A stretch of DNA of 64,000 nt from Sideroxydans sp. (GTDB lineage Bacteria > Pseudomonadota > Gammaproteobacteria > Burkholderiales > Gallionellaceae), in the NCBI GenBank assembly GCA_027310665.1, contig DAIDAJ010000047.1:1-64000 (forward strand). Reading direction: 5' to 3'. Made by a program: the position numbers and the translations under genes. Below the pieces are notes generated by a model. It saw only the letters and a list, made by a program, of their open reading frames with translations, searched no databases and was not told the origin of the DNA. Shown piece by piece: positions 1 to 8,130 of this stretch. The number at the start of each line of letters is the position of its first letter. Within the stretch, counting starts at the first letter, position 1.

Positions 1-123
1 CGGGAATCCCGCTTTTTCTGCCAGATCGAACTGTGCATCCAGCAGTGCCTCGCGCAGCTGCGGCACTTCCTTGTCGTAGGTTGCCTTGTCTATCTTGTGT
101 CCGAGTTCGGCGGATTCAAACAT
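1..123 (-). CDS. pap: Polyphosphate:AMP phosphotransferase (PPK2 family), 5' fragment
   Basis: Only the first 41 codons lie in the window; the gene continues past the left edge. The N-terminus begins MFESAELGHKIDK and continues with a YDKEVPQLREALLDAQFDL stretch, which is how polyphosphate:AMP phosphotransferases of the PPK2 family begin. That family moves phosphate from polyphosphate to AMP, making ADP in the cytoplasm. The catalytic Walker motifs are outside the window, so the call rests on the N-terminal match and on the neighbouring sixA and ppk1. The start is the ATG at 123. Confidence 0.7.
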   Translation of the reverse strand, partial: MFESAELGHKIDKATYDKEVPQLREALLDAQFDLAEKAGFP

Positions 124-141
124 GCAGCCCCCTTTGCTCGA

Positions 142-594
142 TTACAGCTGATCCGGCGCGATGACAAGACGCAGTACGGTCTGGAAATCACCCTCGCGCT
201 CGCGTCGGCTGAACCACCAGACGGCGCCCTTTTTGATACTCCAGAAATCCGTGTGTCCCGTCATCAGGAGCGAGGCCAGTTCGCCCATCCACGGTTGGTG
301 TCCGACCAGCAGGACCGCGCCGCCAGCCATCGGCCAACCGGCGGCGGGGATGGCGGTCTGCGGGGTGGCGTGCACACCGATATTGGGGGCAGTGATGAAA
401 TGGGGGGTGAGTGCGCCGGCCGTTTGTTGCGCGCGCAACGCGGGACTGACCAGGATACGGGTATCCTGCGGCAAGCGTCCCGAAAGGAAGTTCGCCATGT
501 GTTCCGCTTGCCGCCTGCCTTTTTCAGTGAGCGCGCGGCCAAGATCAGGTTGTCCTTCGGCAGCTTCGGCATGTCGCCAAAGTATGAGCTCCAT
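142..594 (-). CDS. sixA: Phosphohistidine phosphatase SixA
   Basis: A 150-residue cytoplasmic protein of the histidine phosphatase superfamily. The nucleophile motif RHAEA is at residues 7-11 and a second His lies in LLVGHQPWMGEL near residue 98. SixA removes phosphate from phosphohistidine, for example on HPt domains or PTS proteins; the real substrate cannot be read from sequence. It lies between the polyphosphate genes pap and ppk1, a common grouping in betaproteobacteria, and is transcribed away from the Lys-rich gene at 678. Length is normal for the family. The start is the ATG at 594. Confidence 0.88.
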   Translation of the reverse strand: MELILWRHAEAAEGQPDLGRALTEKGRRQAEHMANFLSGRLPQDTRILVSPALRAQQTAGALTPHFITAPNIGVHATPQTAIPAAGWPMAGGAVLLVGHQPWMGELASLLMTGHTDFWSIKKGAVWWFSRREREGDFQTVLRLVIAPDQL

Positions 595-623
595 CGATTT
601 CCCCGTTTATTACACTATCGGCC

Positions 624-650
624 GCCAGAATATACCGTATATACTGTTCA
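624..650. promoter_or_regulatory. Palindrome in the sixA / 678 divergent spacer
   Basis: The 83-bp spacer between two divergent genes contains the 13-bp perfect palindrome ATATACCGTATAT (630-642). It overlaps a plus-strand -10-like TATACT (640-645) and a minus-strand TATATT (634-629). Neither has a good -35 box at 17 bp. It could be an operator or simply AT-rich promoter sequence. Confidence 0.3.
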
Positions 651-677
651 GGCTACACTCAAACCAAGGAGTCCGAC

Positions 678-1013
678 ATGAGCAATACTGCCCCGCGCAA
701 ACCCGCTGTCAGAAAATCCCCTGTTGTACGCAAGCCTGTTTCGGCAAAGGTAGCAGCCAAGCCGGACAAAAAGCAGAAAAAGAAGGCGGACCCCAAGGTT
801 AAGGTCGTGCGTGACAGTTTTACCATGCCTCAAACAGATTACGACTTGATTGCGGCGCTCAAGCAGAAGGCGCTCAAAGCCGGACTGCATGTGAAGAAAA
901 GTGAACTCTTGCGTGCCAGCCTGCAGGCTTTTGCCAAATTGAACGCTGCTCAATTGAAGCGTGCGATCACCAGTCTTGAGAAGATCAAGACCGGGCGCCC
1001 GAAGAAAGACTAG
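678..1013 (+). CDS. Small protein, Lys/Pro-rich N-terminus and ribbon-helix-helix-like C-terminus
   Basis: A 111-residue protein. Residues 1-50 are a basic, low-complexity tail rich in Lys, Pro and Ala. Residues 50-111 contain SFTMPQTDYDLIAALKQKA and KKSELLRASLQAF, a spacing that resembles a ribbon-helix-helix DNA-binding fold, followed by a second helix. The AAGGAG site sits 6 nt before the ATG. It converges on ppk1, and the two genes share the palindrome CTAG (1010-1013), which gives a stop codon to both strands. I infer a nucleoid- or DNA-binding role but recognise no characterised family. Confidence 0.7.
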   Translation: MSNTAPRKPAVRKSPVVRKPVSAKVAAKPDKKQKKKADPKVKVVRDSFTMPQTDYDLIAALKQKALKAGLHVKKSELLRASLQAFAKLNAAQLKRAITSLEKIKTGRPKKD

Positions 1014-3100
1014 TCCGTCTCTGCCGCCGCAAGCGGCTGTGCCAGTACCTGCAGCAACGTAGTTTGCGCGCAGTTTGCAGCGCTGCGGGAGGGGGATTTG
1101 CGATGCCAGAAGCCGTTACAGTCCATTTCCCAAGCTTGGCAATTATCTTTCAGGTAGCTCTTCAAGCCTTCGTCCAGAACACGCTTTTTTAGCTTGTCAT
1201 CCAGCACGGGGAAGCAGACTTCGATGCGGCGGAAGAAGTTGCGATCCATCCAGTCCGCACTGGCCAGATAGACATCGTGCGCCAGGTCGTTGCGAAAGTA
1301 GAAAATACGCGTGTGTTCGAGGAAGCGCCCGATGATGGAAAGCACGCGGATATTTTCGGACAGGCCGGCGACGCCGGGGCGCAGGGCGCAAACCCCGCGT
1401 ACGATCAGATCGACCTTGACGCCTGCTTGCGATGCCTCGTACAGCGCGGTGATGATCTCCGGCTCCAGCAACGAGTTCATCTTGGCAATGACGTGTCCGC
1501 GCTTGCCTTCTTGGGCGAGCTTGGTTTCGTTGCGGACGGCCGCCAGTACATTGGTATGCAGGGTGAACGGGGACTGCCACAAATGGCGCAGCTTGCTCGC
1601 CTTGCCCAGACCGGTGAGCTGCATGAAAACCTGGTTCACATCGGCACACATCTCTTCGTTGCTCGTGAACAAGCCAAAATCCGTATAGAGCCTCGCGGTT
1701 CGCGGGTGATAGTTGCCGGTACCCAGATGCACGTAACGGCGCAATTTATTGTCTTCGCGCCGCACCACCATCAGCATCTTGGCGTGCGTCTTGTGTCCCA
1801 CCACACCGTACACCACATGCGCGCCGACCTCTTCCAGACGGCTGGCCCAGTTGATATTGGCTTCCTCGTCGAAGCGCGCAAGCAATTCCACTACCACCGT
1901 GACTTCCTTGCCGTTGCGTGCGGCAGCAATGAGCGCTTCCATCAGCTCCGAATCGACCCCGGTGCGGTAGACCGTCTGCTTGATGGCGACTACGCTGGGG
2001 TCCACGGCGGCCTGCTGGATGAAATCGATCACCGGCTTGAAGGACTGGTAGGGATGGTGCAGCAGCACATCGTTCTTGCGCAGCACCTTGAACATGTCCG
2101 CTCCCTTCTTTTGTAACAAGGCGGGCGTGCCGGGTGCAAAAGGGGCGAACTTGAGATCGTCGCGGACGACCTGGTCCGGGATGCGCATCAGGCGCACCAG
2201 ATTCACAGGGCCTTTGACCCTGTAGAGATCCTCCGGCTTCAATTCGAACTGTTGCAGCAGGAACTCCGACATCTCGGGAGGGCAGTTGTCGGCGACCTCC
2301 AGGCGCACTGCATCGCCAAAGTGGCGCTGCGGCAATTCGCCCTGCAGGCTGATGCGCAGGTTCTTCACTTCTTCCTCGTCCACGAACAAGTCGCTGTTGC
2401 GCGTTACGCGGAACTGGTAACAGCCGCGCACCTCCATGCCGGCAAACAGCTCGCCGACGTGCGCATGCAGGATGGAAGAGAGGAACACGAAGCCGTAAGG
2501 ACAACCCGATATCTCCGGCGGCATCAGGATGGCTCGCGGCAGCACGCGCGGCGCCTGCACGATGGCCTTGGCGGCGTTGCGCCCGAAAGCGTCCTTGCCC
2601 TGCAGTTCGACGGTAAAGTTCAGGCTCTTGTTGAGCACGCGCGGGAAAGGATGCGCCGGGTCGAGACCGATGGGCGTCAGTACCGGCATCACCTCGCGCA
2701 GGAAAAAATCCTTGACCCAGGCTTGCTGCGCTTCATTCCAGTGCGTGCGGCGCAGGAACTTGATGCCCTGTTGCGCCAGGGCGGGAACGAGTTCTTCGTT
2801 GAACAGCTGGTACTGCCGGGCGATGAGCTGGTGCGTCGGCGCGTACAGACGCTTGAGGATCTGCGTGGCCTCCAGGCCGTCCGGCCCGGCCGCGAGGCCA
2901 CCCAGCTTGGCTTGCTCTTTCAGCCCCGCAACGCGGATCTCAAAGAACTCATCCAGGTTGCTGCTGACGATGCACAGGTATCTCAGCCTCTCCAGCAAAG
3001 GAACCGCCGGGTCTTCCGCCTGCGCCAGGACGCGACGGTTGAATTCGAGCAGGCCGAGCTCGCGGTTCAGGAAGTTTTGCGACGGGAACGTTTTTGCCAT
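1010..3100 (-). CDS. ppk1: Polyphosphate kinase 1
   Basis: A 696-residue protein of normal PPK1 length. It starts with the typical N-terminal motif FLNRELGLLEFNRRVL and carries the C-terminal phospholipase-D-like catalytic domains. The conserved HLGTGNYHPRTARLYTD segment holds the catalytic His region, and VAIKQTVYRTG is present near residue 375. PPK1 polymerises the gamma-phosphate of ATP into polyphosphate, reversibly, through a phosphohistidine. With pap and sixA it forms a polyphosphate/phosphohistidine neighbourhood. The 3' end overlaps the convergent gene by 4 bp. The start is the ATG at 3100. Confidence 0.95.
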   Translation of the reverse strand: MAKTFPSQNFLNRELGLLEFNRRVLAQAEDPAVPLLERLRYLCIVSSNLDEFFEIRVAGLKEQAKLGGLAAGPDGLEATQILKRLYAPTHQLIARQYQLFNEELVPALAQQGIKFLRRTHWNEAQQAWVKDFFLREVMPVLTPIGLDPAHPFPRVLNKSLNFTVELQGKDAFGRNAAKAIVQAPRVLPRAILMPPEISGCPYGFVFLSSILHAHVGELFAGMEVRGCYQFRVTRNSDLFVDEEEVKNLRISLQGELPQRHFGDAVRLEVADNCPPEMSEFLLQQFELKPEDLYRVKGPVNLVRLMRIPDQVVRDDLKFAPFAPGTPALLQKKGADMFKVLRKNDVLLHHPYQSFKPVIDFIQQAAVDPSVVAIKQTVYRTGVDSELMEALIAAARNGKEVTVVVELLARFDEEANINWASRLEEVGAHVVYGVVGHKTHAKMLMVVRREDNKLRRYVHLGTGNYHPRTARLYTDFGLFTSNEEMCADVNQVFMQLTGLGKASKLRHLWQSPFTLHTNVLAAVRNETKLAQEGKRGHVIAKMNSLLEPEIITALYEASQAGVKVDLIVRGVCALRPGVAGLSENIRVLSIIGRFLEHTRIFYFRNDLAHDVYLASADWMDRNFFRRIEVCFPVLDDKLKKRVLDEGLKSYLKDNCQAWEMDCNGFWHRKSPSRSAANCAQTTLLQVLAQPLAAAETD

Positions 3101-3136
3101 GGGGGGACTGTCAGCGTACTGCGTATTGGCGGTGAT

Positions 3137-3409
3137 TCAGTTTTTCGGCGGAACGTATCCAGTGGGCATCGCGGTGCCGGCACCGAAGAAATAATTCTCC
3201 ATTTGCTCGGCAAGGTATTTGCGCGCCTTTGCATCGGCGAGGTTGAGGCGATTTTCGTTCACCAGCATGGTCTGGAACTTGATCCAGCCCTGCCAGGCTT
3301 CCTTGGACACGCTTTCAAAGATGCGCTGGCCGAGCGCGCCGGGATAGGGAGGACGATCCAGCCCTTCCGCTTCGCGTCCGAGTTTTACACACTGTACTGT
3401 TCTTGCCAT
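3137..3409 (-). CDS. yggX: Probable Fe(2+)-trafficking protein (YggX family)
   Basis: A 90-residue protein beginning [18 protein letters not shown], the YggX signature with its conserved Cys7. It continues with the family motifs [16 protein letters not shown] and [19 protein letters not shown]. YggX proteins protect iron-sulfur clusters and support iron handling in the cytoplasm. A slightly longer frame begins four codons upstream (MNLI), but family length and the conserved start favour the ATG at 3409. It lies 36 bp upstream of ppk1 on the same strand. Confidence 0.92.
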   Translation of the reverse strand: MARTVQCVKLGREAEGLDRPPYPGALGQRIFESVSKEAWQGWIKFQTMLVNENRLNLADAKARKYLAEQMENYFFGAGTAMPTGYVPPKN

Positions 3410-3557
3410 GATGAGGTTCACTCCGAGATTATGCTTGAGGAGTGTGACATTACCGTGAATGCGCGCCTAAATCCAGCGGCAATGCACCCGGCACGATTCG
3501 GCCTGTGACCAACGCGAAACCTGAGAAACGGGGCAAGCGGCTTCTTCGACAGACGCC

Positions 3558-4889
3558 TTACCGCAGGGCAAGCACGAACACCTTGGAGCGCCGCTGGTAG
3601 TTGTAGAGGGTCTTTTTCTGTGCCGGGAGCTGCTCCACATCGACCTCCTTGAAGCCCCGCTCGACGAACCAGTGCGCCGTGCGTGTGGTCAGCACGAACA
3701 GCTTCTGCAACCGCATCGACTTCGCCCGAGCGGCGATATGCTTGAGCAGGACGTCACCGTAGCCGTGATCGCGGGCGGCAGGCTGCACCGCAAGGCAGGC
3801 GAGCTCACCCGCCTTTTCGTCTGCAAAAGGATAAAGCGCCGCGCAACCGATGATGCGATGGCCGTGTTCCAGCACCACGAAACGACTGATCTCGCGCTCC
3901 AGCAATTCGCGCGACCGCCTCACCAGAATGCCTTCCGCTTCCAGGGGCTGCAACAACTGCAGAATGCCGCCGACGTCCTTGATGGTCGCATCGCGCAGGG
4001 TGTTCAGCGTGCTTTCCACAACCATCGTGCCTATGCCTTCGTCGCTGAACAACTCCTGCAGCAGCGCACCATCCGTGTGGCGGCTGACGAGGTGCGTCCT
4101 TGCCACCCCCGCTTCGCAGGCACGCACGGCACAGGGCAGGAACAGGCCGACGTCGTCCGGAAGCCTGCGCTTTCCCGACAGGATTTTGGTGGCTTCGGCG
4201 ATGGTCAGCTCTTTCAGCAGCGAGCCCTCCTTGTCGTGCACGCCGTCGGTGTCGGTCAGGAAGATCAATTTGTCCGCATCGAGGGCGATGGCGGTGGCAG
4301 TGGCGACGTCTTCCAGCGTCAGGTTGAAGACTTCTCCCGTGGGTGAATAGCCCAGCGGCGAGAGCAATACGACCTCGCCGAATTCCATACGGTCTTTCAG
4401 CGCCGCGACGTCAACTTTGCGCACACAACCGGTGTGCATCAGATCGACGCCATTGATGACTCCGATAGGTTGGGCCGTGATGAAGTTGCCTCCGGCCACC
4501 CGGATATCGGCATTGGCCATCGGCGAATTTGCCAGGCCCAGCGACAGCAGCGCCTCGATCTCCACGCGCACCCGACCGACCGCCTCCTTCACGCACTGCA
4601 TGGTCTCGGCGTCGGTGAGACGGATGCCGTGGTGATAACTGCCTTCGATGTTGTTCTGAGCCAGCCTCTGCTCGATCTGCGGCCGAGCGCCATGCACCAG
4701 CACCAGCCGTATGCCCAGCGCTGCCAGCAGGTTGAAATCGTGGGTCAACTCGACGAATTTGCCGTCAGCCACCACTTCGCCGCCGAACGCGATGACAAAT
4801 GTCTTGCCGCGAAACGCGTTGACATAGGGCGCAACGGAACGAAACCATGCAACGAAATCGGGAGGAGAGTTGGCGGGGGCGGTTGGCAT
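3558..4889 (-). CDS. argA: Amino-acid N-acetyltransferase (N-acetylglutamate synthase)
   Basis: A 443-residue two-domain protein. Residues 20-290 form an amino-acid-kinase fold (VIAFGGEVVADG, LVLVHGARPQIEQRL). Residues 300-440 form a GNAT acetyltransferase domain with the acetyl-CoA loop region VQPAARDHGYGDVLL and a C-terminal FVERGF element. This is the ArgA architecture that makes N-acetylglutamate from glutamate and acetyl-CoA, the first step of arginine synthesis, usually feedback-inhibited by arginine. No other arg gene is adjacent. The start at 4889 gives the normal family length. Confidence 0.93.
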   Translation of the reverse strand: MPTAPANSPPDFVAWFRSVAPYVNAFRGKTFVIAFGGEVVADGKFVELTHDFNLLAALGIRLVLVHGARPQIEQRLAQNNIEGSYHHGIRLTDAETMQCVKEAVGRVRVEIEALLSLGLANSPMANADIRVAGGNFITAQPIGVINGVDLMHTGCVRKVDVAALKDRMEFGEVVLLSPLGYSPTGEVFNLTLEDVATATAIALDADKLIFLTDTDGVHDKEGSLLKELTIAEATKILSGKRRLPDDVGLFLPCAVRACEAGVARTHLVSRHTDGALLQELFSDEGIGTMVVESTLNTLRDATIKDVGGILQLLQPLEAEGILVRRSRELLEREISRFVVLEHGHRIIGCAALYPFADEKAGELACLAVQPAARDHGYGDVLLKHIAARAKSMRLQKLFVLTTRTAHWFVERGFKEVDVEQLPAQKKTLYNYQRRSKVFVLALR

Positions 4890-4984
4890 GGTGTTCGGTT
4901 AACTCCTCAATTTGGTGGAGAAGCGCAAGATTCGGGCAGGGGCATTATATTTCAATTTATGAGGACGATCGGCGCGGCATGGCG

Positions 4985-5059
4985 CTACTCTTCATCGAGC
5001 AGCTTGCCGGCGATCGCCCGGTTCTCGTCCGGCGGCTCATCGAAGGCGATGTAGGTGCG
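4985..5059 (-). pseudogene. Orphan duplicate of the tautomerase 3' end
   Basis: This 75-bp stretch reads TYIAFDEPPDENRAIAGKLL then Asp-Glu-Glu and a stop. It matches residues 39-61 of the intact tautomerase gene just upstream (5113-5298) with only a few changes (L to P, W to R). No start codon or N-terminal proline domain precedes it in frame. I read it as the surviving tail of a tandem second copy, or as a partial 3' duplication. Confidence 0.7.
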
Positions 5060-5112
5060 GCTGTGACGCGGTGGGGCGCAGCCCGCTGGTGCGGGAGCAG
5101 CCGCGTACACCA

Positions 5113-5298
5113 TCACTCCTCGTCCAGTAGCTTGCCCGCGATGGCCCAATTCTCGTCGGGCAATTCGTCGAACGCGATGTAGGTGTATGACTTCGGCTTG
5201 TGCGCGATGCGCTCCAGGGTGTCGGTGATCTCCTCGGCGATCCTGGCTTTCTGTTCCCGGTTGAGAATGCCGGCGATGCGGATATTGACGTAGGGCAT
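5113..5298 (-). CDS. 4-oxalocrotonate tautomerase family protein
   Basis: A 61-residue protein beginning MPYVNIRIAG. After Met removal, Pro1 would be the catalytic base of the tautomerase superfamily, and the length fits the 4-OT subunit (about 62 residues, usually hexameric). The C-terminal half differs from xylene-pathway enzymes, and no aromatic degradation genes are nearby, so the physiological substrate is unknown. A degenerate copy of its last 23 codons lies immediately downstream. The reading is secure from the N-terminal motif and the length. Confidence 0.85.
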   Translation of the reverse strand: MPYVNIRIAGILNREQKARIAEEITDTLERIAHKPKSYTYIAFDELPDENWAIAGKLLDEE

Positions 5299-5316
5299 GG
5301 CGCCTCCTTGCGTGAA

Positions 5317-6054
5317 TCAGTTGAAATCTCCCCACAGCGTCTGCAACGCGGCGATGCCGGCAATGGCGGCAGTCTCCGTGCGCAATACGCGCGGGCCCAG
5401 CAGAATGGGGGCGAATCCGGCTTGTCGGGCGAGGTCGGCTTCGCCGGCAGTGAAGCCGCCCTCCGGGCCGATCAGCAGTGTAGCGCGGCCTTGCGGTCGC
5501 GGCTGACCCTGCAGCTTGCTCGTACCGCCGGGCAGCAGGATGAATTTGCCACCGGCTTCCTGGCGCATCCCGTTCAGCCATGTGCCCAGCTCCTGGGGTT
5601 GATGCAGTTGCGGCAAGGTGTCGCGGCCGCATTGTTCACAGGCGGAGATCGCGACATTGCGCCAGTGATCGGCGCGTTTCTCGGCGCGCGAGCCGGTGAG
5701 TTTCGCCACGCTGCGCAGCGTCTGCACCGGCACGATCTCGGCTGCGCCAAGCTCGGTCGCCTTTTGCACTACCCAGTCCATTTTCTCGCTTGTGCACATG
5801 GCCTGCGCCAGCGCGATCTGCAGCCCCGATCCCTCGCGTCCGGGTACGGCCTGCAGGTTGCCGAGCACGACATGCTTGCCCTGGATCGAGTCGATGGCGG
5901 CATCGAACGCATTGCCGAGACCGTCGAAGATCTGCACCGCATCGCCGACACGCAGGCGCAACACGCGGCTGGCATGATGGGCTGCCTCGGGCGGCAGCTC
6001 GTAGTTGCTGCTCGGGGGCAGCGGCGGCGGGCAATAGAATCTTGGTGCAGACAT
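5317..6054 (-). CDS. rsmE: 16S rRNA (uracil1498-N3)-methyltransferase
   Basis: A 245-residue SPOUT-class methyltransferase. The N-terminal PUA-like part contains PRFYCPPPL and AAHHASRVLRLRVGDAVQIFDG. The C-terminal trefoil-knot motif LLIGPEGGFTAGEADLARQ, followed by LGPRVLRTETAAIAGIAALQ, is the RsmE signature that binds S-adenosylmethionine. The enzyme methylates U1498 of 16S rRNA. It lies 18 bp upstream of the tautomerase gene on the same strand and diverges from the thioredoxin-fold gene at 6132. Confidence 0.94.
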   Translation of the reverse strand: MSAPRFYCPPPLPPSSNYELPPEAAHHASRVLRLRVGDAVQIFDGLGNAFDAAIDSIQGKHVVLGNLQAVPGREGSGLQIALAQAMCTSEKMDWVVQKATELGAAEIVPVQTLRSVAKLTGSRAEKRADHWRNVAISACEQCGRDTLPQLHQPQELGTWLNGMRQEAGGKFILLPGGTSKLQGQPRPQGRATLLIGPEGGFTAGEADLARQAGFAPILLGPRVLRTETAAIAGIAALQTLWGDFN

Positions 6055-6131
6055 GGCGGGTAAGGGCGTCGGGACGGGCGTGATAATATATTGTCCAGAA
6101 CAATAACGCAGGTCTTTGAGGAGGAAAAACC

Positions 6132-6689
6132 ATGGTCAGTCTGCAACCCCCCCTTTGCGATTTCGGCTGGAAGGCCCGTCCGTTCGATCTTCCGGGCGTG
6201 GACGGAAAACGCCACACGCTGGATAGCGCGCGCGGCAAGAATGGCTTGCTGGTGATGTTCATCTGCAACCACTGTCCTTACGTCAAGTCGATTCGCGAGC
6301 GCATCATCCGCGACACGCATGAACTGCAGCAGCACGGCATCAACAGCATCGCCATCATGTCCAACGATCTGGCCGACTATGCCGAGGACTCGTTCGACAA
6401 CATGAAACTGGTGGCGCGGCAGTACAACTATCCGTTCCCTTACGTGTGGGACGAGACGCAACAGATCGCGAAGGATTACGGCGCCGTATGCACGCCGGAT
6501 TTCTTCGGCTTCAATGCCGACCTGGAATTGCAGTACCGCGGCCGTCTGGACGCGTCGCGCAAGGAGGCGGTGCCGGATGCCCCGCGCGACCTGTTCAACG
6601 CCATGCTGCAAGTGGCGAAGACCGGGCAGGGCCCGCGCGAGCAGATCGCCAGCATGGGCTGTTCGATAAAATGGGCGCAGGCCGAGTGA
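6132..6689 (+). CDS. Thioredoxin-fold (AhpC/TSA-like) protein with CNHCPY motif
   Basis: A 185-residue cytoplasmic protein with no signal peptide. Its N-terminal half resembles the redoxin/AhpC-TSA fold (FDLPGVDGKRHTL, then GLLVMFICNHCPYVKS), with a Cys-X2-Cys pair near residues 50-53. VCTPDFFGF and RGRLD follow, as in the PRX-like group often annotated as thioredoxin family protein. A GGAGGAAAAACC ribosome site precedes the ATG. Likely function is thiol redox or peroxide handling; the substrate is unknown. Confidence 0.8.
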   Translation: MVSLQPPLCDFGWKARPFDLPGVDGKRHTLDSARGKNGLLVMFICNHCPYVKSIRERIIRDTHELQQHGINSIAIMSNDLADYAEDSFDNMKLVARQYNYPFPYVWDETQQIAKDYGAVCTPDFFGFNADLELQYRGRLDASRKEAVPDAPRDLFNAMLQVAKTGQGPREQIASMGCSIKWAQAE

Positions 6690-6830
6690 ATCCCGATCCC
6701 ATGTCGCGGAAGCGCTAATGCACCAAGAGGCGCGGAAACATTGAACGCACGAGGACAAATGCGGTAGCATCTGGGTATGGGGGTGTCCACGACAAGATGG
6801 ACGCAGATCAATCAGGGAAAAGGTGACGAC

Positions 6831-7241
6831 GTGGGCGAAGGTCTGGCTGGTATCCGTGTGGTGCTCATTGACGACAGCAACACCATACGCCGTAGCGGCG
6901 AGATATTCCTGTCGCAGGCCGGTTGCAAGGTCGTGCTGGCGGAAGACGGTTTCGATGGACTTTCCAAAGTAGTCGACAACAAGCCCGACATCATCTTTGT
7001 CGACGTCATGATGCCCCGTCTGGATGGTTACCAGACTTGTGCGCTCATCAAGAACCATCTCGAATTCAAAAATACGCCGGTAGTCATGCTGACCAGCAAG
7101 GACAGCCTGTTTGACCGCGCGCGCGGCAAGCTGGTCGGTGCCGATCAGTATCTGACCAAACCGTTCAGTAAAAAAAGCTTAATTGAAGCAGTGACTATGC
7201 ATACAACCAAACATAGCGGGGGAATGGAATATGGCAATTAA
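6831..7241 (+). CDS. pilG: Twitching-motility response regulator PilG
   Basis: A 136-residue single-domain receiver. It contains VVLIDDSNTIRRSGEIFL (acidic pocket), the phospho-acceptor Asp in IIFVDVMMPRLDGYQTCALI, and the Lys in DQYLTKPFSKKS. The MMPRLDGYQTCALIKN stretch is characteristic of PilG. I prefer the GTG at 6831, which has an AAAGGTG-type ribosome site and gives the family length. An ATG at 6777 in the same frame would add 18 atypical residues. PilG is phosphorylated by ChpA and acts on pilus extension. It opens the pil operon and overlaps pilH by 11 bp. Confidence 0.92.
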   Translation: MGEGLAGIRVVLIDDSNTIRRSGEIFLSQAGCKVVLAEDGFDGLSKVVDNKPDIIFVDVMMPRLDGYQTCALIKNHLEFKNTPVVMLTSKDSLFDRARGKLVGADQYLTKPFSKKSLIEAVTMHTTKHSGGMEYGN

Positions 7242-7596
7242 CAAGGTGATGGTCGTGGATGATTCCGCAACCGAGCGGCATGTGCTGGGGGATATCCTCG
7301 GCAAGAAAGGCTATTCGGTTGTCTATGCCGAGAGCGGCGAAAAGGCCGTGGAGAATTCCAAGACCGAGCTGCCAGACCTGATCCTGATGGATGTGGTCAT
7401 GCCGGGACTGAACGGTTTCCAGGCCACCCGCGCGATCACGCAAGACCCGGCGACCAGACACATCCCGGTGATCATCTGCACCACCAAGGGGCAGGAGACG
7501 GACAAGATATGGGGCATGCGCCAGGGTGCGAAGGACTACATCACCAAGCCGATCGGTGCGGAAGAACTGCTCAGCAAGATCGCGGCCTTAGGCTAG
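7231..7596 (+). CDS. pilH: Twitching-motility response regulator PilH
   Basis: A 121-residue single-domain receiver with the acidic pair in KVMVVDDSATERHVL, phospho-acceptor Asp in LILMDVVMPGLNGFQATRAI, and conserved Lys in YITKPIGAEELL. The TRAITQDPATRHIPVIICTTKGQE region is typical of PilH. In the Chp system PilH is the second CheY-like output, usually linked to pilus retraction or acting as a phosphate sink. It overlaps the pilG 3' end by 11 bp, and pilI follows after 13 bp, so it is translated from the same operon. Confidence 0.92.
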   Translation: MAINKVMVVDDSATERHVLGDILGKKGYSVVYAESGEKAVENSKTELPDLILMDVVMPGLNGFQATRAITQDPATRHIPVIICTTKGQETDKIWGMRQGAKDYITKPIGAEELLSKIAALG

Positions 7597-7609
7597 GTAC
7601 CGGGCCGAC

Positions 7610-8107
7610 ATGTCGAAGCGTTTCAACCTGCGGGAATTTCAACAGAATGTGCTGGAACGGCTGCAAGCCCAGGCGGCAGGCGGCGGCAAAAGTGTATCTA
7701 CGCTCGGCGTGCAGGTGGGCGACGGTTTCTGGCTGGTCGACATGTCGGACATCAATGAAGTCCTGCCACCACCACCCCTGACGCGCGTGCCTTTGACCAA
7801 GCCATGGTATAGCGGCGTTGCCAACGTGCGCGGCAATCTTTACAGCATCGTCGATTTTGGCGTCTACACGGGCGGGGCGGCGATTCCGCACGAAGGGCAA
7901 AGCCGCGTGTTGCTGGCGGGCCAGAAGTTCTCTTTCAACGCGGGATTGCTGGTGTCGCGCGTACTGGGACTTCGCAACTCCACCGAGTGGGAGCAAAGCG
8001 AAGAAGACGGTGAGGTTCGCCTGAAGGATAGCGGCGGACAGGTGTGGCGCAAACTGGAAATGGCGAAGTTGCTGCAGCAACCGGAATTTTTACAGATCGG
8101 GGCGTAA
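7610..8107 (+). CDS. pilI: CheW-like adaptor PilI
   Basis: A 165-residue CheW-domain protein (VGDGFWLVDMSDINEVLP, then VANVRGNLYSIVDFGVY). CheW-type proteins couple the receptor array to the histidine kinase; here PilI should join PilJ to ChpA. Position in the conserved order pilG-pilH-pilI-pilJ supports the name. It starts at the ATG at 7610, 13 bp after pilH, and ends 23 bp before the pilJ start. Confidence 0.9.
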   Translation: MSKRFNLREFQQNVLERLQAQAAGGGKSVSTLGVQVGDGFWLVDMSDINEVLPPPPLTRVPLTKPWYSGVANVRGNLYSIVDFGVYTGGAAIPHEGQSRVLLAGQKFSFNAGLLVSRVLGLRNSTEWEQSEEDGEVRLKDSGGQVWRKLEMAKLLQQPEFLQIGA

Positions 8108-8130
8108 ATCGCGCTCGGAAGGAGAAAGAT

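Noticed and set aside
6777-6830. ATG at 6777 as pilG start
   Set aside because: It adds 18 atypical residues with no ribosome site, whereas the GTG at 6831 has a good site and gives the family length.
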